In this document: positions 5,735 to 6,964 of the stretch, piece after piece | Layout: each line of letters starts with the position of its first letter | Numbering within the stretch: position 1 is the stretch's first letter | Assembly: GCA_019114645.1 (NCBI GenBank) | Contig: DXFC01000145.1 | Location: forward strand, 1-6,964 | Source of the DNA: Candidatus Halomonas stercoripullorum | GTDB lineage: Bacteria; Pseudomonadota; Gammaproteobacteria; Pseudomonadales; Halomonadaceae | Direction of reading: 5' to 3' | DNA: 6,964 nucleotides | Made by a program: the position numbers and the translations under genes | Notes under the pieces: model-generated | The model's database searches: none | The model's input: the letters and a program-made list of their open reading frames with translations, nothing else | What the model was told of the DNA's origin: nothing

Positions 5735-5759
5735 AATGATATCTTAGAGTGATATCGTT
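5735..5759. promoter_or_regulatory. Palindrome upstream of hicA, likely HicB operator
   Basis: GATATC at 5738-5743 and 5751-5756 are placed symmetrically about base 5747, and the symmetry extends outward (AA at 5735-5736 with TT at 5758-5759, one G-T mismatch between). On the minus strand TAAGAT (complement of 5742-5747) could be the -10 box, covered by the operator. The site starts 6 bases upstream of the hicA ATG. Ribbon-helix-helix antitoxins commonly bind such repeats. Confidence 0.55.
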
Positions 5760-5861
5760 CGCCAATGTTCCGGAGACTCTGAACGAGAGAAAAAGGTGGC
5801 AATCTCCCCGCACTGCTGCGAATTTGCTACAGAGCTGCTGTAATGCCTGCCATCACTAGCG

Positions 5862-5924
5862 TTAGCTCCAATCCATCATGGGTGCAACAGAGAACAAACG
5901 AGCCTTGTCTATCGGAGTGTTTTC
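5862..5924 (-). pseudogene. Scrap of the original dusA 5' end
   Basis: On the minus strand the frame reads ENTPIDKARLFSVAPMMDWS and stops. The last half is the DusA N-terminal motif carried by the att repeat, and PIDKARL is the sort of lead-in found in DusA proteins, so 5896-5924 may be the native pre-integration 5' end. There is no ATG, GTG or other likely start between the upstream stop (5925-5927) and the motif, so the old start has been lost by mutation or a frameshift. Confidence 0.6.
5867..5895. repeat. Attachment-site repeat at the outer junction
   Basis: The second perfect copy of the 29-base repeat at 4448-4476, in the same orientation. Past it (5896 onward) lies what should be the original upstream flank of dusA. 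Confidence 0.92.
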
Positions 5925-6061
5925 TTAACACCGCTTGTGGTGAGATCTCAAACCATTCGCGCCGCGGCCAGGTTCCAAAGGGGAGGAGTGCTTGGGCTAG
6001 GCCAAAGCCGACAGGGGTTTCGGTGATGTCGTACAAGAAAAGTTATCCTGGATTATATGCT
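5896..6061. other. Non-coding stretch upstream of the small RNA
   Basis: No convincing protein gene is visible on either strand; the open frames here have no ribosome sites, no family likeness and run across the att repeat. Visible small structures are a perfect 10-base palindrome TGAGATCTCA (5941-5950), a CACC/GGTG hairpin (5929-5942) and a CCGA/TCGG hairpin near 6008-6023. This was probably the promoter region shared by the original dusA and the small RNA. Confidence 0.5.
6030..6059 (+). promoter_or_regulatory. Possible promoter of the GGA-rich small RNA
   Basis: TATATG (6054-6059) or the overlapping GATTAT (6051-6056) could be the -10 box, each 4 of 6. CGTACA (6030-6035) is a weak -35 box 18 bases upstream of TATATG. 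The start would fall at about 6062-6066. No TGTAAG/CTTACA GacA-type box is evident upstream. Confidence 0.35.
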
Positions 6062-6225
6062 CCGCCCCTGGATAGAGGCAAAGTAAGCCTATGGGGACAG
6101 GGAGAGCCCTTCAAGGAAGACCGAGTCATGGATGACGACTCACCAGGGAAGCTCAAGCAGGAGGCTTGAGAAGGCATCAAGGACGAAGAGCTCCAGCCCG
6201 GCCATTATGGCCGGGCTTCTTCGTT
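6062..6225 (+). ncRNA. Candidate CsrB/RsmZ-like small RNA (CsrA/RsmA sponge)
   Basis: Eight GGA motifs fall within 114 bases (starting at 6070, 6095, 6101, 6115, 6130, 6147, 6160 and 6181). Three lie in the loops of visible hairpins: GGAT loop at 6064-6079; GTCA-TGGA-TGAC at 6125-6136; and CTCAAGC-AGGAG-GCTTGAG at 6152-6170, a perfect 7-base-pair stem. Others (AAGGA, AGGGA) sit in likely single-stranded links. A 9-base-pair GC-rich hairpin (6195-6217) ends it. GGA in hairpin loops, alternating with single-stranded GGA and closed by a terminator, is the hallmark of CsrB/CsrC/RsmX/Y/Z RNAs, which titrate the translational repressor CsrA/RsmA under GacS/GacA-type control. The whole stretch lacks a supported protein gene. 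The exact ends and the identity are inferred; no structure program or search was run. Confidence 0.65.
6195..6224 (+). terminator. Terminator hairpin of the small RNA
   Basis: AGCCCGGCC (6195-6203) pairs fully with GGCCGGGCT (6209-6217) around an ATTAT loop, followed by TCTTCGTT. The stem is strong but the T-tract is interrupted. The flanking GAAG (6185-6188) and TCTTC could pair further. Because the arms are symmetric it may also stop minus-strand transcripts. Confidence 0.75.
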
Positions 6226-6288
6226 CCTATGGTTTGGGTCGTCCCGTGATAGGCTGATAGTGCAGTATCCATCGGTCGGAGATGAAGC

Positions 6289-6861
6289 ATGAAGGCTTGG
6301 CGTCGCTTGGCAGGGTTATTGATAGTGGTCGGAGTGGCAGGCTGCGGTGGAGAGAACGAGCCAGAGCCGGTACCAGAGCAGGCGGAGCCGCCACCCACCG
6401 TTATGAGTGAAGCGGCCGAACCGGAGGTTGAGGTAGCGCCGTTGACAGTCGAGATACAGGCTTCAGCCAGCTTGCGGAGTGATCGGCGCCTCATGGTGCA
6501 GGGTGAAACCAACCTTCCAGATACGACACAGCTGCAGGTTATTACCCAGCGCGAGGTAAGTGGTGTGCGCTGGCAAAGCCGCACCACAGTAACGCAGGGA
6601 GAGTTCACGGCGGGGCCGTTCGGGCCGGGCAGTGGCCTCCCTGACGGCGGCTATACCATCACCGTCAACCTGGTTGCCGCCAGCGTACAGCCTCGCGCTG
6701 TGCGTGAACGTATCGGTGAGCAGGGTGAGCACCTCGCGGGCGAGCTGGTAACGGGGTCGCGGCATGGGTTGGGTCAGGTGGCCAGCTACTCCAGGCGTTA
6801 CCTGATCGGGAGCGAACCGCGGCGTGCCGCCGACCAGGCTGAAGTTCTCGAAGTTGAATAA
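6289..6861 (+). CDS. Predicted lipoprotein of unknown function
   Basis: A 190-residue protein with a clear lipoprotein signal: positive MKAWRR, hydrophobic LAGLLIVVGVAG, and the lipobox VAGC with C19 as the site of lipid attachment. G20 and G21 follow, not aspartate, so outer-membrane sorting is expected. Residues ~22-50 form a flexible linker rich in Pro and Glu (ENEPEPVPEQAEPPP). Residues ~52-135 are beta-rich (LTVEIQASASLRSDRRLMV; GGYTITVNLV) and look like an immunoglobulin-like sandwich; the 'PDGGY-I-V' segment is typical of such folds. The remainder (~140-190) is charged. The start ATG has GGAG 7 bases upstream. A weak promoter (TTGGGT at 6234-6239, GATAGT at 6256-6261) may serve it. It sits alone between the small RNA and the next promoter. 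I do not recognise a named family. Confidence 0.85.
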   Translation: MKAWRRLAGLLIVVGVAGCGGENEPEPVPEQAEPPPTVMSEAAEPEVEVAPLTVEIQASASLRSDRRLMVQGETNLPDTTQLQVITQREVSGVRWQSRTTVTQGEFTAGPFGPGSGLPDGGYTITVNLVAASVQPRAVRERIGEQGEHLAGELVTGSRHGLGQVASYSRRYLIGSEPRRAADQAEVLEVE

Positions 6862-6922
6862 AATAAGTTGAGTGAAATCAAGCGATATGCGCAGGGCTGC
6901 TGCTGGTAACGGTTGAGGTGCG

Positions 6923-6964
6923 TATAATACCGCCATCCGCCTTTTTTGCTGGAATAGGACAACA
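6923..6964 (+). promoter_or_regulatory. Strong promoter and ribosome site of the next gene
   Basis: A perfect TATAAT box lies at 6923-6928 in GTGCGTATAATACCGCC, a form common before highly expressed genes. No good -35 box is seen at 16-18 bases. AGGA at 6956-6959 is a likely ribosome site 5 bases before the window end, so the downstream start codon should fall just past 6964. Transcript start would be near 6935. The identity of the gene cannot be seen. Confidence 0.6.

Larger units (their letters stand above)
4448..5895. mobile_element. Remnant of a dusA-targeted genomic island (~1.4 kb)
   Basis: Two perfect 29-base direct repeats bound this segment, one in the dusA codons for F24-W32 and one 1,419 bases upstream of it. 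A family of tyrosine integrases is known to insert elements into the 5' part of dusA. The details fit: an integrase start lies just upstream of dusA and points away from it, and a scrap of dusA 5' sequence sits at the outer repeat. What remains is an integrase N-terminal piece, one hypothetical reading frame and hicAB. Most of the integrase and any other cargo have been lost by deletion. Confidence 0.85.

Noticed and set aside
5730..5813. Upstream extension of hicA to an earlier start
   Set aside because: It would translate through the GATATC palindrome and adds sequence unlike HicA; the ATG at 5729 fits the family length.
5827..6036. Minus-strand open frame of 69 codons at the outer junction
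   Set aside because: It reads through the att repeat in a frame different from DusA and shows no recognisable domain.
5843..6169. Plus-strand open frame of 108 codons over the att repeat and small RNA
   Set aside because: It starts inside the island, crosses the junction, has no ribosome site and no protein likeness; the GGA hairpins explain its 3' half better.
6463..6936. Minus-strand open frame opposite the lipoprotein
   Set aside because: The plus-strand frame has a lipoprotein signal and a ribosome site; the minus frame runs through the downstream TATAAT promoter.

Overview
The window reads as a chromosomal segment of a moderately GC-rich gammaproteobacterium. Halomonadaceae or a related pseudomonad-like lineage is my best guess, from codon use, the AcrB-type pump, the DusA sequence and the RsmZ-like RNA; no marker gene fixes the genus. 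All genes are dense and mostly intact, except for one island of decayed mobile DNA in the middle.

Bases 1-2457. The 3' third of an RND efflux pump gene (AcrB/MexB type) ends in a strong intrinsic terminator. It is followed by a gene for a three-helix membrane protein with a soluble C-terminal domain (YqiJ/OB-fold-like). This converges, with a 9-base overlap, on a TetR-family regulator of the AcrR/TtgR type. The regulator is divergent from the next gene, and the shared 158-base intergenic region carries an inverted repeat that is a good candidate operator.

Bases 2458-4544. A zinc-dependent succinylglutamate desuccinylase/aspartoacylase-family enzyme converges (7-base overlap) with dusA, the tRNA-dihydrouridine synthase A gene on the minus strand.

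Bases 4448-5895. This is the most interesting part. A perfect 29-base direct repeat lies inside dusA, over the codons for the FSVAPMMDW segment, and again 1.4 kb upstream of it. Between the copies are the first ~49 codons of a tyrosine-type integrase (divergent from dusA and then cut off), a cysteine-rich hypothetical reading frame that overlaps the dusA start as ATGA, a hicAB toxin-antitoxin operon with its own palindrome and terminator, and no other cargo. I read this as a shrunken dusA-targeted genomic island: integration at the dusA 5' end gave dusA a new start, the old 5' end survives as a broken scrap at the far repeat, most of the integrase was lost, and hicAB remained.

Bases 5896-6288. 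This is the ancestral dusA upstream region. It contains no convincing protein gene. From about 6062 to 6225 it carries eight GGA motifs, several in hairpin loops, followed by a GC-rich terminator hairpin. This looks like a CsrB/RsmZ-type small RNA that would sequester CsrA/RsmA; it has not been matched to any known family by search.

Bases 6289-6964. A lipoprotein of unknown function is followed by a promoter with a perfect TATAAT box and a Shine-Dalgarno sequence for a gene that begins just past the window.
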